Origin: S015-6 sp964479535
GTDB lineage: Bacteria > Desulfobacterota > DSWW01
Direction of reading: 5' to 3'
Assembly (NCBI GenBank): GCA_964479535.1
Contig: CAYZMM010000006.1
Span: forward strand, 62,001-126,000
DNA length: 64,000 nt
Numbering within the stretch: the stretch's first letter is position 1; each line of letters starts with the position of its first letter. The translations under genes and the position numbers were made by a program. This document shows, in pieces, positions 36,106 to 44,844 of the stretch. The notes under the pieces were generated by a model, which worked only from the letters and a program-made list of their open reading frames with translations, had not been told where the DNA came from and ran no database searches.

Positions 36106-36588
36106 ATGGGAATGTCAGACGCGTTCAAGGGGATTGAACCAATAATCTACGAAGGCAAAATCAAGGTGCCCTACAGCTGGTGGGCAGGCGACACGGCGAG
36201 CAAGTTCTTCATCAGTCTGAGGGACGAAAAGAAGATCATTGCCACGCGTTGCGGGACCTGTAAAAAAGCCTTTGTCCCGCCGCGTAAGATTTGCCCGGCC
36301 TGTTTCCAGGAAAACACGGAATGGGTGAATGTCTCCGATCAGGGCACTCTCGTTTCTTACAGTGTCGCTCGGCGGCAACTGGAGTCGATACCCGCCGACA
36401 AAAGGGTCCCTGTTATCTGGGGACTCATCAAACTAGATGGGGCAGACACCGCTATGCTCCATTACCTGGGTAACGTGAATCCGGGGGAGGTGAGCATCGG
36501 TATGCGTGTGAGAGCGGTTTTCGCTGATTCGCGGACGGGCGGTATCCTGGATATCGCACATTTCCAGCCTGTCAGGAAGGGGGAATAA
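36106..36588 (+). CDS. DUF35 OB-fold/zinc-ribbon protein 1 (thiolase partner)
   Basis: 160 aa. N-terminal helix, rubredoxin-like zinc ribbon CGTCKKAFVPPRKICPAC near residues 50-67, and C-terminal OB fold (GTLVSYSVARRQL; GLIKLDGADTAMLHYLG). DUF35 proteins bind acyl-CoA and form obligate complexes with thiolase-like enzymes, as in BbsA-BbsB or the steroid Ltp2 aldolase. ATG 36106 follows GGAGGAGA; two codons later a second ATG is possible. The stop overlaps the thiolase start by one base, implying a complex with it. Confidence 0.9.
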   Translation: MGMSDAFKGIEPIIYEGKIKVPYSWWAGDTASKFFISLRDEKKIIATRCGTCKKAFVPPRKICPACFQENTEWVNVSDQGTLVSYSVARRQLESIPADKRVPVIWGLIKLDGADTAMLHYLGNVNPGEVSIGMRVRAVFADSRTGGILDIAHFQPVRKGE

Positions 36589-37733
36589 TGGATAGAACAG
36601 CAATTATTGGCGTCGGAATGACCAAAATCGAAGCGAACAAGAATCGGGAAACCTTTGCCGACATGGTATGGGAAGCCGTGAACAAGGCATTGACTGATGC
36701 AGGAATGTCCATTGATGGCATTGATAATGTCATCACTACGTCCAGTGATTTCTGGGACGGCCGAACGATCTCCTGCATGGCCGTGGGTGATGTGAGCGGC
36801 GCCGCGGACAAAAATGCTTCCTGCGTGGAGGGTGACGGGACCTACGGCGCCTTGTATGCCAATGCGCGCACGTTGTCGGGTTCCTACAAAACGACCCTGG
36901 TTACAGGCCATTCAAAGGGCTCGCAATGTATTTCCAGCCTGATTACCAATGCATCCTTCGATCCTATCTACGAACGGGGTCTTGGAATGGACATGATCAC
37001 GGCGTGTGCGATGCAAGCCAATGCGTACATGCATCGGACCGGTTTGGAACCAGAAGAGATGGCCCTGGTTTCCGTGAAGAACCACGGAAACGCCTTCAAG
37101 AATCCGATGGCGCAGCTTCCCATGGACATCACGGTTCAGGACGTCATGAAGTCCGAGATGATTGCAGACCCGCTCCACAAACTCGATTGCTCGCCTGTGT
37201 CGGACGGGTGTTGCGCCGTGATCATTGCTCATGAATCCGTGGCCACTCAGTTTAAGCAGAAACCCATTTGGATCAAAGGGTTGTCCTTCTGCACGGACAG
37301 CTTCTTCTTTGGAGACCGCGATCTATCACGGAGCAATGCCCTGGCCGAGGCCGCAAAAGCCGCATACAAAATGGCTGGGATCAAGGACCCGAAGAAGGAA
37401 ATTGATGTTGTTGAACTCTATGACACATTCACCTATCAGGAATTGTTGTGGCTCGAAGAGATGGGACTGGTGGAATATGGAAAGGGGGCCAAGCTCCTTG
37501 AAACGGGCGAATTCAACATGGATGGCCCATTGCCCGTGAATCCGTCGGGCGGGTTACTGGCGGGTCACCCCGTGATTGCAGCGGGACTTTATCGTATTGC
37601 GGAAGTCGTCATGCAGTTGCGCGGCGATGCCGGGGAGCATCAGGTCAAGAAAGCCAAGACCGGCCTTGCCCACGGCGTCAATGGTCTCTGCGGTCAGTCA
37701 CACTGCGTGTGGATACTGGACAAAGAAGGGTAG
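36588..37733 (+). CDS. Thiolase-family enzyme 1 (catalytic residues present)
   Basis: 381 aa, SCP-x/non-decarboxylating thiolase type. The nucleophile region KNASCVEGDGTYGALYAN keeps a Cys in the expected place. The histidine motif NPSGGLLAGHPVIAAGLYR and the second cysteine motif GLCGQSHCVWIL are also intact. It would cleave a 3-oxoacyl-CoA with CoA, or run the reverse. It is flanked directly by DUF35 protein 1 and thiolase 2. Confidence 0.9.
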   Translation: MDRTAIIGVGMTKIEANKNRETFADMVWEAVNKALTDAGMSIDGIDNVITTSSDFWDGRTISCMAVGDVSGAADKNASCVEGDGTYGALYANARTLSGSYKTTLVTGHSKGSQCISSLITNASFDPIYERGLGMDMITACAMQANAYMHRTGLEPEEMALVSVKNHGNAFKNPMAQLPMDITVQDVMKSEMIADPLHKLDCSPVSDGCCAVIIAHESVATQFKQKPIWIKGLSFCTDSFFFGDRDLSRSNALAEAAKAAYKMAGIKDPKKEIDVVELYDTFTYQELLWLEEMGLVEYGKGAKLLETGEFNMDGPLPVNPSGGLLAGHPVIAAGLYRIAEVVMQLRGDAGEHQVKKAKTGLAHGVNGLCGQSHCVWILDKEG

Positions 37734-37744
37734 GAGGAATCACT

Positions 37745-38902
37745 ATGGCCAAACGAGTGGCAATCGTAGGGACGGGGCAGACCTACCACAAGAGCCACCG
37801 ACCGGATGTGAATGGTCAGGAACTCATCCATGAAGCGGTTCAACGCGCCCTGGCAGATGGCAACCTGGGGGTGAAGGACATCAATGCCATTGTCATTGGG
37901 AATATGGACCATTTTGAAGGGATCAACTATGTTGACTGCTGGAGCGTCGATGGCTCCGGTGGGGTGATGAAGCCGGTCATCAAGATAACCACCGGCGGTA
38001 CGACGGGTGCATCTCTGGCGATCGGAGGGTACCATATGGTAGCTTCCGGCATGTTCGAGAAAGTTCTGGTGATCGGCTGGGAACAGAACTCCGAATCTGA
38101 TACCACCGCTGCCATTACAACGTGTGCGGATCCCATCTGGGAGCGTCCGGTCTTTGCCGGCGCTATAGCCGCTCTGGCCGCTGAAGCGCAGGCATATATG
38201 GCTCGCTATGGCGCTTCCGACAGGGACGGCGCACGTGTTTCCGTGCGTGATCGGAAGCATGCGATGAACAATCCGTATGCCCAGTTGCGGAAAGAGGTTA
38301 CGCTGGAAAATGTGCTAGAATCCCCGATCTTGGCCGATCCGATTCACCTTCTCGACGTGTGTCCTCGGACTGATGGGGCCTGTGCGGTCATCATGGCCAG
38401 CGAGGATATTGCCGAGAAGATCTGTCCGAACCCGGACTGGATTTGGGGAACGGCTACACGTCACTCATATACCTACTTCGGTGATGCCGACTATGGACGC
38501 CTGACGAGTATGGAACGGTGCGCCAAGGAGCTCTTCAAGAAGGCGGGGATTAAGGAGCCGCGTAAAGAAATTGACGTCATCGAATTGTATCAGCCCTATT
38601 CTTTTGCCGGACTCATCTGGATCGAGGACATGGGTATCGTCGGCCGTGGTAAGGCGCCGGGCTACGTGTGGGACGGCAACACGGATATGGGCGGGGAACT
38701 TCCCATCAATCCTTCCGGCGGTGTTATAGCCTGCAACCCCATCGGTGCTACGGGGCTCATACGGTGTGCGGAGGCGGCTATGCAGGTCATGGGCAAGGCG
38801 GAACCACGCCAGGTGCCGGACGTTAACTTTGCTGTTAGCACCGGTTTCGGAGGCTGTTGGTGGACCGATATGCTCCTTCACGGGAAGAAGAAACCCAATT
38901 GA
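37745..38902 (+). CDS. Thiolase-fold protein 2 lacking usual catalytic residues
   Basis: 385 aa thiolase-fold paralogue. At the nucleophile position it reads ITTGGTTGASLAIGG, without Cys. The His motif is changed to NPSGGVIACNPIGATG (the GHP of thiolase 1 is CNP). The final GFGGCWWTDMLL retains one Cys. This pattern suggests a non-thiolytic partner subunit or an aldolase-type activity rather than a thiolase. ATG 37745 follows GGAGGAATCACT; the frame upstream overlaps thiolase 1. The next gene is a second DUF35 protein. Confidence 0.88.
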   Translation: MAKRVAIVGTGQTYHKSHRPDVNGQELIHEAVQRALADGNLGVKDINAIVIGNMDHFEGINYVDCWSVDGSGGVMKPVIKITTGGTTGASLAIGGYHMVASGMFEKVLVIGWEQNSESDTTAAITTCADPIWERPVFAGAIAALAAEAQAYMARYGASDRDGARVSVRDRKHAMNNPYAQLRKEVTLENVLESPILADPIHLLDVCPRTDGACAVIMASEDIAEKICPNPDWIWGTATRHSYTYFGDADYGRLTSMERCAKELFKKAGIKEPRKEIDVIELYQPYSFAGLIWIEDMGIVGRGKAPGYVWDGNTDMGGELPINPSGGVIACNPIGATGLIRCAEAAMQVMGKAEPRQVPDVNFAVSTGFGGCWWTDMLLHGKKKPN

Positions 38903-38913
38903 GAGGTGGAATC

Positions 38914-39378
38914 ATGGCTGAAAAGGAACAACTGATCGTTGAATCCGGTGAAGTGCCGCAGCCATTCAAATATGCGGTGGGGATGCATGGGAGCAGGTTT
39001 TTTGTAGAAACTCGTGACAACAAGCGACTTATGGGCGTGAAGTGCCCAAAATGTGGCAAAGTCTACGTCCCGCCGCGCGGGGTGTGCGGCCCGTGTTTTG
39101 TCGAAATGGATGAATGGGTAGAAGTAGGCCCGCTGGGAACGATCGGCACGTATACCATTCTGCGCTTCCCCTTCATTGATCCGGAGACAGGGCATCAGAA
39201 ACCAATCCCCTATGGGTACGGGTTCATCAAGCTCGACGGCGCCGACACCCTGCTTCAGCACTATATCAACATTGAGGACGAGAGCAAGGTCAAGGTCGGC
39301 GCCCGGGTCGAACCGGTGTTTGCAGAAGAACGAAAGGGAAGCCCGCGGGATATTGAATATTTCAGAGTCATTGATTGA
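38914..39378 (+). CDS. DUF35 OB-fold/zinc-ribbon protein 2 (thiolase partner)
   Basis: 154 aa. Zinc ribbon CPKCGKVYVPPRGVCGPC near residues 45-62, then an OB fold (GTIGTYTILRFPF; GFIKLDGADTLLQHYIN). Paralogue of DUF35 protein 1 sharing the KLDGADT motif. ATG 38914 after GAGAGGTGG. It is the last gene of the catabolic run. The set is mirror-like: DUF35, thiolase, thiolase, DUF35. Confidence 0.88.
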   Translation: MAEKEQLIVESGEVPQPFKYAVGMHGSRFFVETRDNKRLMGVKCPKCGKVYVPPRGVCGPCFVEMDEWVEVGPLGTIGTYTILRFPFIDPETGHQKPIPYGYGFIKLDGADTLLQHYINIEDESKVKVGARVEPVFAEERKGSPRDIEYFRVID

Positions 39379-39437
39379 TCCATGGACGAACCTCAGGCAT
39401 GGGCCGGTACCCCCAGCAGCAAGGGAACACGGAGTAG

Positions 39438-39539
39438 GCCGGTGAGTACCTGATCAGGGCCCTGGAGATGTTCGAGAGACTCGTCACGTTGATCGAGCCA
39501 GACAACGTGAGAAAGGAGTTGGCGGAACTCCCACAATGA
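39438..39539 (+). pseudogene. C-terminal remnant of a TPR-type regulator/cyclase
   Basis: A 33-codon frame reading AGEYLIRALEMFERLVTLIE, then PDNVRKELAELPQ and a stop, preceded in frame by TAG. This is the typical last TPR helix pair of large ATPase/cyclase proteins of this bacterial group. No start or upstream coding sequence is present, so it is a decayed tail. Confidence 0.45.
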
Positions 39540-40100
39540 GCACTGACGCGTTGGGACCTTCAAAAATCCCTAAACGCAATATGTAGACGGCCTTTCCGGG
39601 TGGCGAGAACTCAAGATAACATCAAAAGAAGAAGCGGATTGTCCCTTCATCTACATTCATATTTCGCTTGAGTAATTGTCGCCTCCCGAGCGCTTTTTCG
39701 GATTCAGGGTATTTGGTCATTCGGTTGAAGTCAAAAAATACCAATATTTCAAATGGTTACAAGTCGCCTGGGTCTCGGATGATCTCAGTAGGATGCACAC
39801 TGTGCATTCGAATCTAACGAGTTGCCTTGCGTCTTCATATAACACGTGTAGGGTTGATTAGGTGCCAGGGTTTGTCTTTTCATATTTGCTCTCAGCACCC
39901 CTTGCCCAATTCGTGGGGAACTTGGCAATGACGACGTCAGTACCTGCGGTGAGTGGGGTAGGAACACTCGATATCATTCAAAGATGAATCAGATGTTGCG
40001 TTCACCAACAAGACAATAATCTGCGCTGATGAATGACTGCGAGTCGAATCTCTGCGGCATTTGTCAGCGCCCATGTCACGCCAAGATCAGTTTCGACACT
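39540..40100. other. Non-coding junction between catabolic island and conjugative element
   Basis: 560 bp with no convincing gene and visibly lower GC than its surroundings. It contains a 15-bp perfect inverted repeat, ATGCACA-C-TGTGCAT (39793-39807), which could be an operator. An attachment site for the conjugative element may lie here, but no repeat matching the other side was seen. Confidence 0.4.
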
Positions 40101-41936
40101 TCATTCGTCGTGCATCTCGTGTTCGGGCTGATGCAATTGTATTCCCCCGCCTTCTGGGACCTGGCTATCGTCGGTGGCCGGTATGGCGGGTTCTGCCGGT
40201 ATCGACGGTTGGCTGGTCGTGGACTGCTCGAGAGTGAGCCCGCTCCTCAATTCGAAGGCGCTCGCGAGTTGGGCACCGTCGCTCTCGGTCTCCGTCAGGT
40301 ATAGCCTCTTGCAGCCGATGTCGGCCCTGGCCACGGCCTGGTGACCCGTGAGGAAGACATAGGCCTGCCTGGGCGGCAGGTTCTGGATCTGCGAGGGGAG
40401 CACGAGCGGCTCGGTCACGGTGCGCTTTGCGAAAGAAACGCCGTCCTTGAAATCTTCGACACCTGCGGAAGTGGTCTTCTCCGGCTGCCAGTACTGGGTC
40501 TCCCCGAAATGTTCCGAGAGTTGCCGCGTGGTGACCGTGTCCCGGGTCCTCAGGACGATCAGGTTGTTCAGGTTCCCGAGAATGCTCTGCCGTTCTTCTC
40601 TGCCGTAGATTTTGTCGATCTGGCCGAACTCCTGCACCCCGATGGAGACCGCCGCGCCCTTGCTCCTGCCGAGCCTGAGGATCTGGACCACGGCGGGCAG
40701 GTTGTTCAAGGCGCCGAACTCGTCCAGCACGAGAAAGAGCTTTCGGTGGGAGTCGTCGCTCATGGAGACGAGCTTGGAGGCGAACATGTCCATGAATAGG
40801 GAGAGGGAAGGCCGCAGAGTGTCCTCGAACCTGGGGTTGTTCATGAGGAAGATGAACCCCGGTCGGTCGTGGCCGGCTTCCAGCCATTCCGAGATGGAGA
40901 AATCCCCGTCGGGGAGGTACTGCAGGGCGTTGATGTAGAGCATGAAGACGCTGTTGTAGGACTGGGCCATCTTGGAGCCCGGGTCGGTCAGGTGATGGCT
41001 CCCCTGGGCGCCGTATGAGGTGGTCTTGAGCCAGGAGAGTTTCTCGGGGATCGGTGCGATACAGATGTTCCAGAGTTCCTGGTTGGAGGTGCGGCCGCTA
41101 ACGTGAGCGTAGTGGAGGAGCCCGATCAGGATGTGCCGGGCGCCGTTCTCCCAGTTCGGATCCCTGATGTTTCGGTCCACGGGGATCAGCCTGTGTGCAA
41201 CACGTTCGATATCGGTAATGTCGGTTATGTCGTTGAAGATGGTCCACCGGAGCGAGCGGCTGTCCAGAGGGTTGTATATGAGGTTCCTTCCCGGCAGCGC
41301 ACCTTCGTAGTCGTAGAACCTTGCCGTGAACTCCCCCTTGGCGCAGTGGATGATGCCCTTTTCCCGCTGCTCCATGAGTGCGGCGATGAGGGGCGCGAAG
41401 TAGGAGTAGGTCTTGCCGCTGCCGGTGGCGCCCACTACGCCGAAGTGAAAGGTGTCCAGGCCTCTGGGAATGAGGATCTGGCCGAGCTCGAGGCGTATCG
41501 GCTCTCCGGAGGCGCGGATTTTCCGGTTCAGCTCGCTCACCGGGACGAGCTTCGCCCCCCGGATGTACTCTGTGGTGGAGTGCTCTTCGGCTTTCCTGCG
41601 GAAATACCGCAGGCAGACCGGGTAGACGGCTAGCGGGAAGAAGATGAGGATCAGGGGATAGTACCAGAGTTCACGGCTGGCCGCAGTGAGTTGGAGTTTC
41701 AAGTAGCCGAGGTACTCTTGGCCGCTCACGATGCCGTTGAAATACTGGCTGGACGCATCCCAGAGGTTTCGGAGCACGAGCACGATCGCCGCCGCGTCCC
41801 TTTGGCTGGCGAGGATCAGGCTGGCAACGAGAAGGAGGGTGACGAGGGCGAGGAGCTTCACGATGTTCTCGTGCATCTTGAGTTCCATCCGTATGGCGTT
41901 CCACCATGTTTCGTGGCCGATATAGGTCTCGTCCAT
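40101..41936 (-). CDS. Type IV coupling protein (TraD/VirD4 family)
   Basis: 611 aa. Two N-terminal membrane segments (about residues 25-45 and 92-112) and a RecA-like ATPase with Walker A GVVGATGSGKT near residue 171 and Walker B LFLVLDEFGAL near residue 400; later QSILGNLNNLIVLRTRD is also typical of TraD. It links the relaxase-DNA complex to the mating-pore and powers DNA transfer. The C-terminal 50 residues are Pro/Glu/Gln-rich. The other mating-pore genes are not in the window. Confidence 0.9.
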   Translation of the reverse strand: MDETYIGHETWWNAIRMELKMHENIVKLLALVTLLLVASLILASQRDAAAIVLVLRNLWDASSQYFNGIVSGQEYLGYLKLQLTAASRELWYYPLILIFFPLAVYPVCLRYFRRKAEEHSTTEYIRGAKLVPVSELNRKIRASGEPIRLELGQILIPRGLDTFHFGVVGATGSGKTYSYFAPLIAALMEQREKGIIHCAKGEFTARFYDYEGALPGRNLIYNPLDSRSLRWTIFNDITDITDIERVAHRLIPVDRNIRDPNWENGARHILIGLLHYAHVSGRTSNQELWNICIAPIPEKLSWLKTTSYGAQGSHHLTDPGSKMAQSYNSVFMLYINALQYLPDGDFSISEWLEAGHDRPGFIFLMNNPRFEDTLRPSLSLFMDMFASKLVSMSDDSHRKLFLVLDEFGALNNLPAVVQILRLGRSKGAAVSIGVQEFGQIDKIYGREERQSILGNLNNLIVLRTRDTVTTRQLSEHFGETQYWQPEKTTSAGVEDFKDGVSFAKRTVTEPLVLPSQIQNLPPRQAYVFLTGHQAVARADIGCKRLYLTETESDGAQLASAFELRSGLTLEQSTTSQPSIPAEPAIPATDDSQVPEGGGIQLHQPEHEMHDE

Positions 41937-42013
41937 GGGGTTCCTTCCTTTCCGGTCTCTTTTGAATGGTTTCGTGGGTTGGCTTCGAGCTGCTTCTCAT
42001 GTTCCGGGGCTTT

Positions 42014-43348
42014 CTATTCGGCTCGGGCCCTGCTTTGCTCCTCGGGTGTGGGAAGCCGGTGCCTAGCGTAGAACTCGTTCGTTTCGGTCCGCTCCTTCTC
42101 GGTCATGTGTGGGTAGAGGGTGTCCACCACGTACTGGTTGATCCTTTCCGCGTTGGCGCGCCAGGTGTCGGCGCTTGTCTCCAACCGGCTGTTCTGCCAG
42201 GCGAGCCACCCGAAGGCTGGCAGACCGATCAGGGCTGCGGCCGCGACCGCGGCGAGGAAGGTCCGGAGCCCGACCCTGAAGTTCTCCGCTTGCAGCTTTT
42301 CGGCGACGCGCAACGCGGCGGTGGAAACCTTGGTGAGTGTCTCGGTGGATTCCGTGGCGTGCTTTCGGAAGGAGGTCAGGATCTCGTCGGAGCTCTTCTG
42401 GAGCTGCCCTGGGATTTGGTCGAGGGTCTCGACGCGACGGTGGAGTTCCTGGGCGTGGCGCTCGCTTGCCCGCTCCAGGAGGTTTGCGGCGTGCTCTTGG
42501 GCGGCGTGGAAACCGGTGGTGAGACCCGTCACGCTTTCACTGACTCTCTGCCGGGCATCTTCCAGGGTGTCGACGTTCTCCCGCATGCACTTGCGGAAGT
42601 TCTCGTGTAGCCAGTCGAGGGTGTCATTGGCCTGGATGTACAGGCAGGAGATGAATCTTCTCACCTGGTCGAGTTCGGAGACGAAGATCTGCCTCACCTC
42701 TCCCAAGTTCTCCGCGACTTCGGGGGAGATGCCGGAGGGCCGATTCGTCGTGGTCGTGGATGCGGGATTGTCGTCCGTAGGCGGGGGAGGGAAGGGGAGC
42801 AGTCCGAAAAAGTCGACGGGCTCTCTTTCGTTCGGTCCAGGATCCTGTGCGGGGGTTTTAGCTGAGACGTCTAGAGTGGCAGACTCGGGCTCTGCGCCGG
42901 CAGCTTGGGGAGGCGGCAGGTCTGGCGTGTTCTTCGAGTCCATCTCTTGCTGAGTCGCAAGGGACTGTGGTTCGCCCGGTGTTCCGGCATTCTCTTCTGT
43001 CACAGAGTGTCTCCCTGGTGGGGCAGGGGAGGCCGCTTCGCGTGAGGGGTCGTCTGCCGTCTGCTGCGTTTGGGTTTCCACCGAGAAGAGATCTTCGTTT
43101 TCTGGCGGGTGTAGTGAGGCAGCATGAGCTTGCGGGGTAGTTTCAGTGACATCCGTGCCTGTCGCTTCAGAGTCGCACGGCACAACGGGTGAGGTTGAAT
43201 GGTTCTCGCAATAGTCCAGGGCGGCCCATTTCAGGAACGCCCCAGGTGTGGTCGGGCTGTCCGGGCTCGCGGTCTTCATGGCATCGAGCAACTTCGAGAA
43301 CTCCTCGGGTTGAAGTTTGATGTTGATGCTGGTCCTTCGTTTGGTCAT
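42014..43348 (-). CDS. Coiled-coil membrane protein with ribbon-helix-helix-like N-terminus
   Basis: 444 aa; no named family recognised. The start (MTKRRTSINIKLQPEEFSKL) looks like a ribbon-helix-helix DNA-binding arm. A low-complexity Pro/Thr/Glu linker follows (about 45-190), then a long helical, probably coiled-coil stretch (about 210-360) and a membrane segment (FLAAVAAAALIGLPAFGWLAW, about 370-390) near the C-terminus. ATG 43348 with GGGGGAAGG upstream is preferred over the upstream ATG 43372. Position between relaxase and coupling-protein genes suggests a relaxosome accessory/anchor role, as TraM- or MobB-like proteins have. Confidence 0.6.
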   Translation of the reverse strand: MTKRRTSINIKLQPEEFSKLLDAMKTASPDSPTTPGAFLKWAALDYCENHSTSPVVPCDSEATGTDVTETTPQAHAASLHPPENEDLFSVETQTQQTADDPSREAASPAPPGRHSVTEENAGTPGEPQSLATQQEMDSKNTPDLPPPQAAGAEPESATLDVSAKTPAQDPGPNEREPVDFFGLLPFPPPPTDDNPASTTTTNRPSGISPEVAENLGEVRQIFVSELDQVRRFISCLYIQANDTLDWLHENFRKCMRENVDTLEDARQRVSESVTGLTTGFHAAQEHAANLLERASERHAQELHRRVETLDQIPGQLQKSSDEILTSFRKHATESTETLTKVSTAALRVAEKLQAENFRVGLRTFLAAVAAAALIGLPAFGWLAWQNSRLETSADTWRANAERINQYVVDTLYPHMTEKERTETNEFYARHRLPTPEEQSRARAE

Positions 43349-43382
43349 CGCACCTTCCCCCTCGGGTGGCATCTATCACGCA

Positions 43383-44621
43383 TCAAATCTCGAGTTGCAG
43401 TTTCCGGTCACCCTGGCCGTCGTGTGTCTGGGAGTGAGCCGGTGCATCTATCGCCGTTTTGTCGTGTCCGCCGGTGTGAGGGGTCTTCGCCCTGGAGACG
43501 TCGAGGGATTCGATCCCGTACAAGCCGGTGCCGAGCTTGAGGGCGGCAAGGAGGACCTGTTCCTGGGTCGGCACGTGGTCCGTTCCGGCCTGGAGCGATG
43601 CTGTGGCCCTGGCCAGAAGCTCTTCGGGCGTGTCGGCTCTGTCGTCAGGGAAGACATCCTCCGAGGATCCTCTTTCCGGGGACATGGCCAGACGCGGGAG
43701 CATCTCGAGAGGAGTACCCAAGTGCTCTGCAGTTGCCCCCCACATGGCAATCAATTCTTCTCTGGTGACATCGTGCTCCTTCCAGAGGCGCGTGTTGAGA
43801 GTGGCCCGGTCATAGATCTTGAGGCTGAGCGTGTCAGGGTGGGTTTTTTGATAATCCTTCGCTAGTCGTTCGATTTCGGCACGCCTCTTTGAGAAGGCCC
43901 GGATCAGGGAGTCCAACACACCGGCTAGTTCCCACAAGCCGTTTTCCAGGTCTGTAACGCGTATGTGGTAGCCGGCCAGAGCGAGATCCCGGGCGAGTTC
44001 GTTCTGGTAGATCTGTCCGAGAAGAAGGCGGTGTCTGTAGAACGGGTTGGATAGAATTGCGGTTGTACCGCGGCCGGTGGTGATTTGCTTGCCGCGGTGG
44101 AGTGCCCTCCACTGACCGTCTTCAGGCCTGCGTGTGATGTTGAGGACGAAGGCGTGGGTGTGGAGCTGGGGGTCGAGGGCCCTGGAGGTCATGTGCATGA
44201 AGAGCGCGGCCGCAATGTTACCGGTATTTACCACGACCTGCTTGCCCCCGGCCATGGTCCGGGCCTGCGCGTATCGGTCCTCGGCAAAGGCCAGGGCTTT
44301 CTTCACCGCGCCCGAGTGTGCGTCCATGACCCTGCCGCTGCAGAGGCTCAGGACGCTGGCGGACTTGGGTGCCGAAAAGGCGAGATCGAAGCCCGCAATC
44401 CGGGTGCGGTTTGGCCCTCCTGCGCGGACGAGGCGATTGCCTCCTGGGTCCGATCCGGCCAGGAGGTGCTGAAAGGCCTCGCCGTCGACTCGGCCGGCCA
44501 GGCCCAGGGCCCGAGCCGCCTTGCCGAACCAGACAGCGTTTCCATCCCGGAAATAGGGGTCGTCCCGAAGGAGGTACTCTTGAGCCGCTTGGGGGGTTTT
44601 CGGGGAGCTGATACTCAGCAT
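43383..44621 (-). CDS. MobF/TrwC-type relaxase domain protein, without helicase
   Basis: 412 aa. TrwC/TraI relaxase domain: N-terminal tyrosines in EYLLRDDPYF, then FDLAFSAPKSASVL and the metal-binding histidines in MHMTSRALDPQLHTHAFVLN, all hallmarks of MobF relaxases. These nick oriT and attach covalently to the 5' end. TrwC and TraI continue into a superfamily I helicase, roughly doubling or more the length, but this gene ends about 100 residues past the relaxase domain. The start MLSISSPKTPQAA at 44621 is the canonical position; upstream frame crosses the repeat array. Confidence 0.88.
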   Translation of the reverse strand: MLSISSPKTPQAAQEYLLRDDPYFRDGNAVWFGKAARALGLAGRVDGEAFQHLLAGSDPGGNRLVRAGGPNRTRIAGFDLAFSAPKSASVLSLCSGRVMDAHSGAVKKALAFAEDRYAQARTMAGGKQVVVNTGNIAAALFMHMTSRALDPQLHTHAFVLNITRRPEDGQWRALHRGKQITTGRGTTAILSNPFYRHRLLLGQIYQNELARDLALAGYHIRVTDLENGLWELAGVLDSLIRAFSKRRAEIERLAKDYQKTHPDTLSLKIYDRATLNTRLWKEHDVTREELIAMWGATAEHLGTPLEMLPRLAMSPERGSSEDVFPDDRADTPEELLARATASLQAGTDHVPTQEQVLLAALKLGTGLYGIESLDVSRAKTPHTGGHDKTAIDAPAHSQTHDGQGDRKLQLEI

Positions 44622-44687
44622 ACAATCAAGTCCGTTTCGAAGGGCAGGGTTGTCATCGTTGTTTCGAGTCCCAGGGGCAACAAGAGG

Positions 44688-44832
44688 GGTGGACAAGGCA
44701 GGTGGACAGAGGTGGGCAACCCCGGTGGACACATCAAAGACTCGTTTAGCATAGTGTGTATCCCTTGCTGCGGACGGGTGGACAGAAAGGTGGACAAAAC
44801 GATGGACACGAGGTGGACAAGGCCGGTGGAGA
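44688..44832. repeat. GGTGGACA direct-repeat (iteron-like) array, candidate oriT
   Basis: Nine copies of GGTGGACA or one-mismatch variants start at 44688, 44701, 44711, 44724, 44777, 44789, 44801, 44812 and 44825. Spacing is 10-13 bp within two clusters (four and five copies), which flank a 45-bp unique core (44732-44776). The array sits directly upstream of the relaxase start, the usual place for oriT or for binding by an accessory protein. Confidence 0.75.
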
Positions 44833-44844
44833 GGGTTGGATGCA

